64,000 nucleotides of DNA from Macrosoma leucophasiata (Eukaryota; Arthropoda; Insecta; Lepidoptera; Hedylidae), in assembly GCA_036365455.1 (NCBI GenBank), contig JAWQUS010000030.1, positions 7,316,001-7,380,000 of the forward strand, written 5' to 3'. The notes beneath the pieces are model-generated. The model was not told where the DNA came from. It ran no database searches and saw only the letters and a list, made by a program, of their open reading frames with translations. Both the position numbers and the translations under genes were made by a program. Below, piece by piece: positions 10,651 through 22,715 of this stretch (its first letter is position 1; every line of letters begins with the position of its first letter).

Positions 10651-13424
10651 TCTATACTTATAATAAAACAGTAAAATCCGCGTGTCTGTACATTGTATAT
10701 ATTTACGAAAAACTAATTGGAGGCGATGTTAAAATAGTATTAGAACACAATTCAATCATTTTTAATTTTTTTATCTGTCTGTTTTTCGGTTTGTCTGTTT
10801 GTCTGTTTGTCCCTTTGTCCAGGCTAATCTCCGAAGATACTGGACGGATTCGAATGAAACTTTTTGTGGTGTATAGATACTAAGCCTGGCCAACATTTAG
10901 GCTACTTTTTACTGCGGAAAAATCACTCATTCCCACGGGAATCTCTACATTTAATAAAATCGTAAGAAAATAAAGACTGTAGATTGAATATTTTTTTAAA
11001 GAAAACATGGGACGTGATCTGCAGTAGAAATCGAAGCCAAAAATATGGTTTTCAGATTTTTTGTCTGTTTGTCTGTATGTATGTCCGGGCTAAACTAAAA
11101 AAGAACTAAATGGATTTACTTCAAATTTTGCATGAATATTACTAACCTATCCGGTCGACATATAGGCTACATATTATCACGCTATCTCCTATGGGGGAAG
11201 AGCAGTGAATCTTTAAAATCCTAGAAAAATCATAGAAAAGTCAAAACTGTACATAGATTTTTTTGTTTTAAAGAATATTTGGGGCGTGATCTACTATCGA
11301 TATCGAAGCCAATTATAGTGTTTGTTTGTCTGTATGTATGTCCGGGCTAAACTCAAAATTACTCAATGGATTTACTTCAAATTTCGCATGAATATCCGAG
11401 AATTTTCAAGGACACCGCATTGGATAAGGTTAATAGGTTAATAGGTATCGTCCAAATAATGGCGAAAGCTATTGCCTGCGGTTGTTACTTCACACGGTCC
11501 GAGGCCCAACGTATTTCGCTTTTCTGAGGACATTTGATGGCGTGAAGTATCCCACTTACCGCGCAGCCTGCGTAGCACGTCACTTTCTTGAGATGACCAA
11601 AACTGGGATGACACCCTCGCGGAGGCAAGCGTCAGTGACGGAGAAGTATCGCCATCATCTGTCTAAAGATTTTCTACGAGCTTTGAGACACGTCATTTCC
11701 ACCGCCAATTGAACTATCAAATATGGGTTACCAGCTCCCCAATCATCACCCCACCAAGACCGTAGAAATTGGGAGTATAACGCTGAGACAAATTATGATC
11801 CGGCCGAAATGACCATGTCACTTTGTTCTCTTCAGAGCAAAAACAAATTTATGATAACGTCCTTGAAAGCGTTGGGTAAAACCAGGGTAAAATGTTTTTC
11901 TTGGATGCTCCTGCTGGAACACGAAAAACATTTGTTACCACTGACATACTTGCAGAGGTCAGGAGGCAAGGCAAAATTGGTATTGCTGTAGCGTCGGGAG
12001 TTGCTGCCACACTGCTTCCGGAAAGCAAGACAGCACATGCCATGTTTAAAATTCCCATACATTTAGAGAGCGCCGAAAGGACTGTTTTTGGTGTGTCATA
12101 TAACAGCGATAAGGGACACGTGCTCAAGGATTGCTCTCTGATTGTATGGGATGAGTGTACGAAGGCCAATAGAAAGGCAGTTGAGGCTGTGGACAGAACC
12201 CAGCAGGACATTCGCAGGAACGAACATTTGAGTGCGTGGTGTCACATTACTGTTCACTGGCGATTTCCGGCAAACGCTTCCCGTGGTGACGTGAAGATCG
12301 AGGGCTGACGAGGTGAATGCTTTGTTGTCACGATCTTAACGAGTTTGTACGCTGCCCTTGACCATTAATATGAGAGCTTGGCTCAGCGACAATGCACGTG
12401 CTCAAGAATTTTCTGATGTCCTTCTAAGTCTTCGCGAAAGCACTCTACCAGAGAGGTGGATAGATGGTGGTTCCAGAGTCTGCCGGCAGAGAAGTATCCA
12501 GCTTAGAAGAACTCATTCTCGGTGTCTACAGGGACATCAGTCGTATACCGCACCAGCAGAATACAACGTTTTGGGTGTGTGAGCGGGCCATTTTCCAAAA
12601 ATGATCAGTCTGCAGCAATTAATAGGAAATGAAGTGGTCTACTCCTCCGTAAATACTGTCGTCCAGCAAGATGACGCCACACATTATTCAATGGCATTTC
12701 TGAACTTCCTGTCAGCAAGCGGACTTCCATCGCATACCGTCAAGCTGAAGGTAGGTGTCACGATTATGCTTCTTCGGAACTTATCTCCTCCGAAGTTGTA
12801 TAACGGGACCATCCTTAAAGCCATCTCGCTCTACAGACACACCATTGAGGCAAAAATTCTTACGGGTTGTGGCATTGGTGAGGCAGTATTTATACCACGC
12901 ATTCCTCTCATACTTCATAACTTCACGTTCCAGTTCAAGCGCGTACAGTTGAATGTTTGCTTCGCGATGACCATCAATAAGTCGCAGGGGCAGACACTGA
13001 GGTCAGCGGGTGTTAACCTCAGGACGAGTTGCTTCTCACACGGGCAACTGTACGTCGTTTGCTACCGCGTCACCAGTCCTGACCGTCTTTACATTTTGGC
13101 TCCCGGCAGAATAACTACCAACGTAGTTTATAGGAAAGTGTCGTAAGGTTTGATACCTTTGTACGTATTTTTACTCTTTTGTGTCCGGGAATATATTCCT
13201 GAATTATTTTCTCTATTGCCTTAAGTCACTCACATCTTATGACTGAACTCAACAGGATTCCCATATGACTCCCTTCACTTGCTTCGCTTGCAAAAAGACT
13301 ATAGTTTTAATTTAATGCTATTTTAAAAGTTGTTTGCTTATAATGCTAAAGCGACATTGGCATCTTAGGTGTATGTTTGGTGCTGTACTGCCTTCACGCA
13401 GACGACGTTGCGGGCAGCAGCTAG
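10651..13424 (+). mobile_element. Helitron copy 1, internally deleted
   Basis: The element begins TCTATACTTATAATAAAACA after A (10650) and ends GCGGGCAGCAGCTAG before T (13425). TC start, CTAG end, a preceding CGCA...TGCG hairpin at about 13398-13412 and insertion between A and T are the Helitron signature. It is 2774 bp and carries only the helicase half. The replication initiator (Rep) part expected upstream is missing. A sister copy lies at 27894-30462 with nearly the same ends, so both descend from one deleted ancestor. The first 800 bp are non-coding and contain TGTCTGTTTGTC runs. Confidence 0.85.
11476..13146 (+). pseudogene. Helitron PIF1-type helicase remnant
   Basis: Several short frames in different phases together match a PIF1/Helitron superfamily 1 helicase, the enzyme that unwinds DNA during rolling-circle transposition. 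Visible parts are a Walker A region APAGTRKTF near 11904 (the usual GTGKT has become GTRKT), a Walker B LIVWDEC near 12139, and near the end INKSQGQTLRSAG followed by GQLYVVCYRVTSP, the motif V/VI region. Frameshifts and stops separate the parts (11892-12308, 12358-12582, 12601-13146), so no full enzyme can be made. The stretch at 11482-11712 looks like the part just upstream of the helicase core. Compared with copy 2, this copy keeps a longer 3' frame but has the altered Walker A. Confidence 0.85.
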
Positions 13425-14372
13425 TAAGTGAATAAGTGATTTCTACACATTGACGACACAACGCAGCTTAGGCTCTATCGTCGATGTTTCTACAAGATGG
13501 CATTCATGCAATAATAATACACATCAACAATCCTGTAACACAAAATTCACTGCTTACACCGTTGGTGACTATAGTTACTGTACACAAACATGCAAATGTA
13601 AGCAACATTAGACACGGTTCGTCTGTGAACGAGTAACACCGACGTCACTGAATAAATAACTTGACACTTGTTCGCAAATAAACAATTTAAAATGTCAAGA
13701 ATAGGGAAAGGGCACGCTACCCAACCCTTTTCCTTCCCCGACATTATGTTTTCTGACAACCAATATTAAAGTTGTTTGCTCTTTCCTATAACTTTTTGAA
13801 TGGTTACACATGATTTAGAACGCGTGGGTGTTATTGAATGAGTTTCGTACGGATTTAATATGTTGTGGATATTAACGAAGAAAAAAATCAAGTTGTTTGT
13901 ATACTCATACTACTATAACTCAGTAGCTACTGACAAAATTATCAGTCAAAGCAGTTCTTTAATGAGCAAAGAAAATTATAGCTGAAGTTTGACTGAAGAA
14001 AATATTTTACTGTTATTTTAAAGTTAACATACAACCATCATAATGAATAATATTTAGTTATACCGTTCTCAAATAAAGAGGTATAAAAAATTAAATTAAG
14101 AAATGAACAATTTTCATCATCGAATGTGTGAATGTGTGACTTCGCTAAGCTAGTTATAATCGAGCATTGGCGTGTGTTGCAGCTGTGCATGAGGAATGAG
14201 TAGTGATGTACTTCACCGAGATATCGACATGAAAAATATTATACATACTTACCTATATTCGACAATATTTTACTGCGTGGTAACAAAACAGTGCTATATT
14301 TTACAAACAAATATTATTTCATTGGAATATGCGAGTAACATACGTCATACTCTATGTGTATTTGTAATTTTT
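13425..14372. other. Intergenic DNA, nothing recognised
   Basis: No gene is supported. Positions 13547-13760 form an unremarkable open frame on the minus strand with no family resemblance. Confidence 0.4.
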
Positions 14373-14632
14373 GTGTCATGAAGTGGTAAACAAGCTTACA
14401 GTTCACATTGATGCCAAGGGAATACGATGGCCTTTAAACAACTACATACAAACTAAAAATTTCCACCCCTGAGGCATAAGCTGTTATGCCTCTACTCTAC
14501 AAGAAGGCCGTATATTACCAGACTGGAACACGATAGTGCTGAACACTAAAGGTAGTGTCTGCGAGCGACAGATAGATAAGGTAATGCGGTGGTGCCCCTT
14601 CAAACTCCGTCACTGAAGCATTACCACTAGTA
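14373..14632 (-). repeat. SINE-like repeat (ACTGGTGG family), old copy
   Basis: Diverged copy of the most abundant repeat of the window. In sense orientation the family starts ACTGGTGGTAGAGCTCCAGT, contains GAGCTCCAGTGACGGAGCTC (able to fold), then TAGTGTTCAGCACTATCGTG, and ends with TTTGCCACTTTCATTACATA plus a run of A. Here the order is reversed, so the copy is on the minus strand. Confidence 0.7.
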
Positions 14633-14777
14633 AATAGATTGTATTTAAATTAATAAGGCATCTGTCTATTAGTCTAAAGCGTTGGATGGTTGGTGCTTTA
14701 GTTTTTATATAAAACCGATAGGTTTTATATCCAATACCTTACCTATTTATTTCTGTAGAAGTCCAAAAATTATTCCT

Positions 14778-14885
14778 GTTAATTACAGAAATTCCCGCTC
14801 ATATCACAAAGATTACCTTTAATATCTGGCAGCAACTGCTTCTGTATTCTGTTTACTTTTTGTGTTATTGCTTTACGATTCATGA
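14778..14885 (+). repeat. Duplicated segment, copy a
   Basis: AATTACAGAAATTCCCGCTC through TGTTTACTTTTTG is repeated at 15414-15530 with moderate changes. No protein or RNA gene is visible in it. The two copies are in direct orientation about 640 bp apart. Confidence 0.65.
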
Positions 14886-15413
14886 CTTGTACGACAGTAC
14901 TCAACAATTAATATCGCACATCGAGCCTGCGAAAGAGACGATCGGCTCGTTTCGTTGAGCGTTAACTCTGTTGCACACTGCCTACGTAAGCACTGACCAT
15001 CGACTATAGGAAGGCTGATTTGTCTGTGGCACTGACAGTCCGGTATTGGTCAAAACTTGATCAAAATGGTCGACAAACGTCAAATAGGTACGGTGCAAAA
15101 GAGATAACGCTCTACAGACCCGAAATAAGCCGAAGTCTCCTTCCTCGGCTCGATGTGCAATACCTATTTATTGTTGAGCACTGTACCTCAGTTTTTCTAT
15201 GCAAATAAAAATTTAAAAAAGAATCAAAAAGGAAGTTTATGTAGTTTTATTTACATGCGTTTCATCTACGTATTCACTGTACAATTGTACTGTAGACTAA
15301 ATACGGTAGTTTAATCCGCAATAGGCGTTCGTGTTTGTCGATATAGCTGCTCGTAACTATTGTCGGTAACCCTTCCGCAAGCCGCCATATGCCGGCGCTG
15401 CGAGCTCGCCCTT

Positions 15414-15530
15414 AAATTACAGAACTTCCCGCTCATAATACAGAGATATGCCTTTAATATCTGCCAGCTACTGCTTCTGTACTCTGTTTACTTTTTGCCG
15501 CTGTTCTTATATTAGAAATTGCTTTACAAG
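15414..15530 (+). repeat. Duplicated segment, copy b
   Basis: Pairs with 14778-14885: both run from AATTACAGAA, through CTTTAATATCTG and CTGCTTCTGTA, to GCTTTAC. The nature of the repeat is unknown. Confidence 0.65.
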
Positions 15531-15933
15531 ATCTACAGTTATTACAGTGCAGTTAGCATTTAAAATTACTTAAAATAAAGCGATTTCGTATTAATACACA
15601 GGTAAACAAAAAACATTCAATAACATTTTTAGACAATTATGGAGGCAAACTAGCGAACAGTTCACTTAAGCTGTGAGTGAATACTGCATACATAGGTACG
15701 GCACACGATAGCGCTTAGTAGTTCTAGTACTTTTCATTTGTAGCAGATAGATTAGATAATACGAGTCAGTTGGCCCAGCGGTGTGTGAAAATCAACTTGA
15801 ATTTACATAGAGTAAAGTAAAAACTAAGAAGCATGTCATAACTACAAATATACAGTAAAATCAATCTATCGCAATACATAAAAAGCTGATAAAAATCCCT
15901 TAATTAAAACCAGCAAACCCTTACCCAAACCTT

Positions 15934-16052
15934 TATAAAAGTGTGCCCAACGTAACGGTGCAATTTCAATCACAATTCCGTCGACGCTATTGTGAAACGC
16001 ACCTGCTGACTGTCACGGGTCAGACACGTGCACGGCTAAGAGGCTACTTAAC
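15934..16052 (+). promoter_or_regulatory. Candidate TATA promoter with non-coding first exon
   Basis: TATAAAAG at 15934-15941 is followed 33 bp later by an initiator-like TTCAATCA (A at 15967). From there 86 bp without an ATG lead to TACTTAAC|GTAAGTGA, a near-perfect splice donor at 16053. The spacing fits an insect core promoter and a non-coding exon. I found no partner acceptor. The gene it would serve is unknown; downstream plus-strand candidates are PPIL4 and the prohormone, both far away. Chance occurrence in AT-rich DNA is possible. Confidence 0.3.
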
Positions 16053-16592
16053 GTAAGTGACCCCAACCGAATCCCAACTGTGCCGTCCTAGACACTCCAA
16101 TAGCCGGCAATTTCACAAACACCGGCCACCATCTGCGACCGACGCGCCAAAAAATAACATTCCCCAAAAAACATTTGCGAAAGAAAAGGATATTAGTCTC
16201 CGCGGGGCCATAATCGAAGCCAATTGCCCCACCGAACGCCCCGACACGACACTTTTTTTTATTTATACCATTACTTTGTTCTATGTTAATATCACGAAGG
16301 TATATTTTATTGGTGTACTCCACCTGATTTTATTGTATCGATTTTGATTACTTTTTCCAGCGGCCACGTATTATCTTTGGTAACTTTTTTCTGTTTCTTT
16401 TTGTGTGATGGACATTTAAGCAATATCTTAATAAGTTACCTATATTATAAAATATAATTGTAAATATAACATAAATGTAGAGGAATTTTGTAAAAATATA
16501 CTGACATCCTTATAAGGGCAAATTGAAATTACATGAAAATATAAACAACGTGAGTCAGGTACTAGCTTTACAAATTTTTTCAAAACTTTATA

Positions 16593-16834
16593 TCATATTT
16601 ATATTATAAATGCGAAAGTTTGTATGTTTGTTTGTTTGTTACTCCTTCACGCAAAAACTGCTTAACCAATTTTCATGAAATTTGGCACACACATAGAGGG
16701 TAACTTGAAATAACCCATAGGATTTTTTTATTACAAAAAATGTTCGTGTGGGATGCCGTGGGATGATTTGATGAGTTTCCACTGGTTACGCGAAAAGCGA
16801 CCAACACGCGGACAAAGCCGCGGGCAACAGCTAG
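16593..16834 (+). mobile_element. Helitron-like non-autonomous element
   Basis: Starts TCATATTTATATTATAAATG after A and ends GCCGCGGGCAACAGCTAG before T, with the hairpin GCGG...CCGC just inside the end. The interior TGCGAAAGTTTGTATGTTTG is a hallmark of a very common lepidopteran repeat. It is 242 bp and non-coding. Related copies are at 50355-50546 and, broken, at 31815-31945 with 33098-33141. Confidence 0.65.
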
Positions 16835-17017
16835 TAATATATAATTTAAACGGCATTGAAACGGCGAATCGAATACTACTACCCCTACTTTGTGAAAGTA
16901 CAGATGTGAAGTAACCTTAATTGATCTTCTAATTTATACTACAAATCTAGTGTTATACTATTATCACTTAATGATGCTAATCTTCAAATATTTCAATCAT
17001 ATAAAATATTGCCTACG

Positions 17018-17185
17018 GCGCCATAAAAATGGGTTTCATATAAAACGATTACAAGCGTGTCACGGAACGTGATGGGTATTTCAGAAGGTCGGAATTAGGC
17101 GAGATTAGATCGGGGAAGACGACGAGTGAAGTGTCACGAACATTTCTCGACCCCACTCGACTTCACACCGGAATAAACACGTGAA
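17018..17185 (+). repeat. Conserved duplicated block, copy 1
   Basis: About 170 bp matching 17915-18095, including GGTTACAAGCGTGTCAC(G/A) in related form, then AACGTGATGGGTATTT, AAGTGTCACGAACATTTCTC and GACTTCACACCGGAATAAAC. It carries no open frame. The match is tighter than its flanks. Confidence 0.75.
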
Positions 17186-17517
17186 TATCTGGGAGTTAGC
17201 AAAAATATTTAGTGTTGAGTATTGTGTTATACATTTCATAGCATAAATTTTTACCTTATTCAAGAAACAGGTTATGAATCCTGCATGATTTTTTCAGTAT
17301 TTGTAGCTACCTTAATCGCATAGTAGTAGCGGGTAGTTAGAGCTAGGCTTAAGATCCGATTCGATCCCCGGATAAAAGCATTAGTGACATTGTTTTTTTT
17401 TCTAAATTGCAAAAAAAATATACTCTAAAAAGACCGTAATGAATTTACCTCCACCTGTCTTTTAATGGAAATACAATATCTGTGTTACCTTAAGTCAGTC
17501 ATAAAAGATTAAGTAGG

Positions 17518-17807
17518 TTTTTTTTTTTTTATGTTATGGAAGTGGCAAACAAGCATGCAGTTCACATTGATGTTAAGTGATGACTGCAGCCTATAGACAC
17601 CCACACAAAGACCAAGGTCAAAATGCAGATGCGTTGCCACTCCTGAGGCCTAAGGTGTTATGCCACTGTGCCGGAAATTACAGGGCCGTACATTACCACC
17701 TGACCGGAACACGATAGTGCTGAACACTACCATTTAGCGGCAAGTATATTAGGTAATGCGGTGGTGCCTACGCCCGCGAGCTCCGTCACTGGAACTCTAC
17801 CACCAGT
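17518..17807 (-). repeat. SINE-like repeat (ACTGGTGG family), full-length
   Basis: Near full-length copy, poly-T first and CACCAGT last, so sense is the minus strand. It lies between the two copies of the 17.0/17.9-kb duplicated block. Confidence 0.85.
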
Positions 17808-17914
17808 ATAAACTTAAAAGGTACTTACTTAAAGGTACTTTCAAATTGAAATAACAAAATCATTTAATTCAGAGTGTCGCTTATAATGCTAATTTTCAAT
17901 ATGTCAACCACATT

Positions 17915-18095
17915 ACGGTGCCAATAAACGAATTTCATAACAAACGGTTACAAGCGTGTCACAGAACGTGATGGGTATTTTAGAAGGTCAACATTACTCG
18001 ACATTAGGCGAGATTTGATCGAGGAAGACGATGAGTGAAGTGTCACGAACATTTCTCGACCCCACTCGACTTCACACCGGAATAAACACGTAGTA
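17915..18095 (+). repeat. Conserved duplicated block, copy 2
   Basis: Second copy of 17018-17185, about 900 bp downstream in direct orientation. It has a short insertion around CATTACTCGACATTAGG relative to copy 1. The 3' part from GAAGTGTCACGAACATTTC to AATAAACACGT is unchanged. Confidence 0.75.
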
Positions 18096-18394
18096 TGCAA
18101 AAATGTTGATTATTGTTTTTTGGTTTTATATACTTAGACACCTACTATTCAGCTTTCCTGTTACTCCTTATTACATAAGCTATCTGCCAGTGAAAGTCCC
18201 GTCGAAATCCGTTAAGCCGTTCCCGAGATCAACCCCGCCAAACAGAGAGACAGACAGATATACAGACAGACAAAAATTGTAAAAAAAAGTTGTTTTGGTA
18301 TATGTACCGGGTATACATACGCATTTAGTAAAAAGCGTTTATTTTAATATTACAAACTGACACTTTTATTTATATAGATTACTTTTATCGTAAT

Positions 18395-18490
18395 CATCAG
18401 TTCAGTTGAAAGACGTCCACTGTAAAACAAAATCCTCCCTCAATGATGCTCTATTGCATAATATGGAGGGATATTGCCTAATCGCCACCC
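18395..18490 (+). repeat. LINE 3'-end fragment
   Basis: TCAGTTGAAAGACGTCCACT followed by CAAAATCCTCCCTCAATGATG resembles the 3' untranslated end of a lepidopteran LINE (CR1/Jockey type, from memory). Further fragments of this phrase with ATC or ATG runs are at 20148-20185 and, inverted, 43937-43978. Confidence 0.4.
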
Positions 18491-18588
18491 TTGGCATATG
18501 AGTTAGCGATCGCAATTTAGGTAGTATTATACAGAATATACAGTGGAACGCTGCTGTCTACTCCGCCGCGTTGTTACAAACTATCTTG

Positions 18589-18770
18589 ACCCGGTCAGGT
18601 GGTATTGTACGGCTCTATAATTTCCGATATAGAGTCATATCAGCATAGGCCTCAGGAGTTGCACCTCATGCAACCTTGAAACCTCTAGTTCCTATGTAGA
18701 TGTTTGTAGGCTATATTAATTAGTTACCATCAATGTGAACTGTATGGTTTTTTGTCATTTCATGACACAA
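18589..18770 (+). repeat. SINE-like repeat (ACTGGTGG family), truncated old copy
   Basis: The 3' two thirds of the family in sense orientation, from CCGGTCAGGTGGTA to TTGTCATTTCATGACACAAA. It is diverged and lacks the GAGCTC head. Confidence 0.6.
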
Positions 18771-19345
18771 AAAGCGAATACTGCAGCTTATGAATATATA
18801 TCGACATAACTGGCAAAACTACTTTACTGGTGGTAGAGCTCCAGTGACGGAGCTCGCGGGCGTAGGCACCACCGAATTACCTAATATACTTGCCGCTAAA
18901 TGGTAGTGTTCAGCACTATCGTGTTCCGGTCAGGTGGTAATGTACGGCCCTGTAATTTCAGGCACAGAGGCCATAACACCTTAGGCCTCAGGAGTGGCAG
19001 CGCATCTGCATTTTGACCTCTGGTCATTGTGTGGGTGTCTATAGGCTGCAGTCATCACTTAACATCAATGTGAACTGCATGCTTGTTTGCCACTTTTATT
19101 ACATAAAAAAAAAAAAAAAAAACTATACTTGGCAAAACTATAGGCAAAATCAAAATGCAGTTGCGTTGCCACCCATGTATTTAATTTTGTCCGCTTTATT
19201 TTGTTTCAGTGGTAGTAATTATGAAGTCATACATTAACGTCGTACCAGAACACGATAGTAGACAATAGAGCTGAAATCTACCACATACCTATCGGCAGAT
19301 ACATTATACCTTCGAGTTCCGACATTGTAACTCTATCACCAGCTT
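18771..19345 (-). repeat. Old SINE-like copy split by a younger copy
   Basis: Minus-strand remnants at 18771-18821 (ACTGCAGCTTATG...) and 19130-19345 (TCAAAATGCAGTTGCGTTGC... to CTCTATCACCAGC) are the two parts of one older copy. Between them sits a younger plus-strand copy (18822-19129). Confidence 0.55.
18822..19129 (+). mobile_element. Young SINE-like copy with poly-A tail and target duplication
   Basis: Full-length sense copy starting near ACTGGTGGTAGAGCTCCAGT (18826) and ending with CATAA and a run of about 17 A. TGGCAAAACTA occurs at 18811-18821 and again at 19130-19140, consistent with an 11-bp target-site duplication. Poly-A plus target duplication indicates copying through RNA. A sequence fitting box A (TGGTAGAGCTC, one mismatch) is near the 5' end; box B is not clear. 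Confidence 0.75.
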
Positions 19346-22300
19346 AGACTGCGTAGCGCAAAATGACGTACCGCGATTAATAATTGTAATAAATAAAAAA
19401 TATAAACCTTATTCATGAAGAACGGTTATTTTAAGGGTTTTGTATTTTTATAAAAGAGTTCTTTGTCCACATATCGTGTAGTCACATGGCTACTGTTACG
19501 TTCAAACAATCACGTCGATTCCGACCTTTGCCCTTGATAATTTATTCCTCCGGCTAAAAGAAGTAAAAAAATACTGATCGTATATAATTATCTAGTATAC
19601 TTTACCTATACTATACCAGTGTTTATAAGAAGCGAGTGTCATTATATCACGAATACGCATAAACTTCGTCGCAATGGAGCGGGGCCCGGCCAATTTCTCC
19701 AGCCATTTCCCCCAAATTTTTTTCAATACGCGTTCGGGATCATTTAACATTTTTATGTGTAATCTTGCTTGGTGGCGATAAGACAAGGAGATTTTTGCGC
19801 GCTTCTCAGTTTATTTTTATCGGCGACGCTTTACGGCGAGCTCTAAACAGATTAAATCTAAAAGAGTGGGGCGCAGTCAAGTTCCATTTTCCATTTATTG
19901 TTTTGTTACGTATTCTGGTTTTATAAGATTACTGCCTTGTTTTTCTGATATTGTTGTTATTCTTATCTTGATCGGAAGATAGGTGTTTAACTAAAACTAG
20001 TTTTTGTAATAATATTCCAATACGTATAAATACGTAACGTATCACAACGTCGTCACTGACGTCTTATTCGAGACGGATCCTCTTATGTGATTTCAAAAAA
20101 CTAAAACTGCTCTATTGTAAGCGGGCTATCAATTAATATCATCATCATCATCATTATCGTTTCAGTTGAAAGGCGCCCACTTCTAGAAAAAAGTATCTCC
20201 CAAATATGCAAATGCTAATGCTCCCACAGCTAACGAGCCTGGGATGCCCTCATGCAATTAAAATATATGTACTCTCAGAGAGATATAAATATATTGATGA
20301 ATTATTATAGGGATTGTTACAAAATATATATTTTTAAATCAGTATTTTTTCCTATTTATGTAACGAGAGTAACTTATATTTTTTATGTTACCTAGCTGCC
20401 CCGACGAACTACGTATCGCCTTAGGAGGCCTTTAAAAAAATTACATGTTCAAGAAATCATTCAAATCAAAAAAAAATATTTGTATAAAAATACCTTTATC
20501 AACTTAGGGGTATGAAAAATAGATGTTGGCTAATTCTCAGACTTACCCAATATTCGCACAAAATTTCATGAGAATCGATCCAGCCATTTCGGATGAGTAA
20601 GATAAAAAGAAAATATTCTTGATATTGCTATTTCATCAATATTTAAAACTCCATGCGTTGAAATTTACTTGGGCTGAAAAATTTCGCTATCTGGCCTCCT
20701 TAGTCGCGTTTCTGTAAACATTACTAATGATTTTAGAAAACGCAACCATCAAAGTTCTGACCACACGGAACGCTCATCCCCAATGACCGTAAAAAACGTC
20801 AAAGCTTCTAAAATTGAGCATTTATAATGGATTGTATAAACCGGCAGTTTTATAAAGCGGCACATCACAGCATTTCTTTCTAAATTATGCAACATTTGTA
20901 TGGAAATACAAAAGGCACCCCAGCCCTCCGCGCTTCCTTAAAAATACATCCTATGTTATTTGTTGCCTTGGTTTGACGCTCACTCTCGATTTGATTGCTT
21001 TTTCATGTAGATCATAATTCAGTGACAATCAGACACTACGGGATATCTGAAATATCTGCGCATTGCGGTCTGATCACGAAATGAATACTGAACTGGGTAA
21101 TTTAACTCGATTAAGCATCAATTTCATTTAATTAAGCCTCATTTAAGTCATTAACTCTGCATTTCTAACGAATGCGTTTCGGTAGTACGTTGAATAAAAA
21201 ATAATAAAATACTTAATGTACCAACTGTAGAGCCTGAAAATAAGGATTATTTTAAATATTTTGGAAAACAATGCAGAAGCCTTAAATTTAGGTAAAACTT
21301 TTTGTTACTCTTTTGATATTTCCTGATTTTGTTTTCCAAATTATAAGCTCTTGTTTCATTACCGTTAGAGTATGTATTCCAGCAGGTATGGCATACATAC
21401 TTGCTCTAAGCATTAACGCCTTATTCAAAATATGGTATATGGTTTTTTGCTCAACAAATCGATATATTTATGTGCCTACATATCTTATGAAGAGTAAATA
21501 CTGCTAATAATTAATATTATATGGTAATGGAGTCTTACCGCCACTGAAAATTATTAATTATTAATAGAAAAATAAAACAAAACAAACATCGACATGTTTA
21601 TCCTATTGTATATCACCCATTAACAAATACAAGCGTCTTTATAACTGGTTCAAATTTGATAACCGCTTTAATTAAATTAGATTTCATCTGCACGGATGAG
21701 GGTTTTGATAAATATCTAAGTAGCAGTAAAAATGTTCCTGAATTACAAAAAAGTTTCACTAGTCGTAGACTCTATTTTCGTAGCTCGATGACATAGGTGC
21801 CGCATTATCTTATTTCTACCTTTAAAAAAACAATTTTGGGGGACAACAATTTAGGAATTATCCTTCTTGGGGCTAGGAAGAAGTAGAGGCTTCCTCCGGA
21901 TTCCCTAAGAATCTTATAAAATCCCTAAGAAAACTGTCTGTCCAGCAGAATCCCATGACCGCGAACATATTTTTTACAATTCTGCCAAAACTTAATTAAA
22001 AATTGTTACCGCACCGCGACCAAATTCTGCCAAAACATTTAGGCATTCGTATTTCTGCGTGTTGTGAAATAGAAGTACTGCGATGCCCGTTGCAGTAAAC
22101 ATTTGCACTAGTGATTGCTACCGTTGTTTATTGTCGCGCATTCGCCATGTTGGGGGCCCAGACTACATCTATGATTATTTCGTTACACCTCGTTTGTTGC
22201 TTAGTGTACCGGTTGCAAATCCGAATCGGTATTATGTTGGACTAGTCAGTTTTGTTCCGATTATAAATCGACGCGGTACTTCAAGTTGATTGAGAATTAG

Positions 22301-22422
22301 AAACATTGACTGTTGTAAAGCGATTTGGAATTGGAAACTCAGGGGAATTTTCAGTCAGCTTCAAATAAATAGTATTTTTTATGAATAGGTAAACAAGTTC
22401 AAATTAAGCTTGAGTTGTTCAC
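19346..22422. other. Intergenic DNA with repeat scraps
   Basis: No gene is supported. 20148-20185 holds an ATC run with a LINE-tail phrase (CAGTTGAAAGGCGCCCACTT). From 20392 the phrase CCTAGCTGCCCCGACGAACT marks the end of a CTAG-type repeat on the minus strand, reaching about 20620. The open frame at 22083-22289 has no recognisable family. Confidence 0.4.
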
Positions 22423-22715
22423 ATTTTTTTTATGTAATGAAAGTGGCATACAAGCATGCAGTTCACATTGATGTTAAGTGATGACTGCAGCTGCAGCCTA
22501 TAAACACCCACACAAAGACCAGAGGTCAAAATGCAGATGCGTTACCACTTCTGAGGCCTAAGGTATTGTGCCTCTGTGCCGGAAATTACAGGGCCGTACA
22601 TTACCACCTGACCGGAACACTATAGTGCTGAACACTACCATTTAGCGGCAAGTATATTAGGTAATGCAGTGGTGCCTACGCCCGCGAGCTCCGTCACTGG
22701 AGCTCTACCACCAGT
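22423..22715 (-). repeat. SINE-like repeat (ACTGGTGG family), full-length
   Basis: Well preserved minus-strand copy with a poly-T start and the GAGCTCCGTCACTGGAGCTC fold near its end. It contains a small local duplication GCAGCTGCAGCC. Confidence 0.85.

Noticed and set aside
11832..12211. Minus-strand open frames over Helitron copy 1
   Set aside because: Antisense shadows of the helicase remnant; the same happens at 28812-29116 over copy 2.
16048..16347. Open frames on both strands after the candidate first exon
   Set aside because: They cover each other, have no family resemblance, and start within or next to the presumed intron.
22083..22289. Small open frame MPVAVNICTSDCYRCLL...
   Set aside because: No signal peptide, no spaced-cysteine pattern of a known family and no neighbouring exon.
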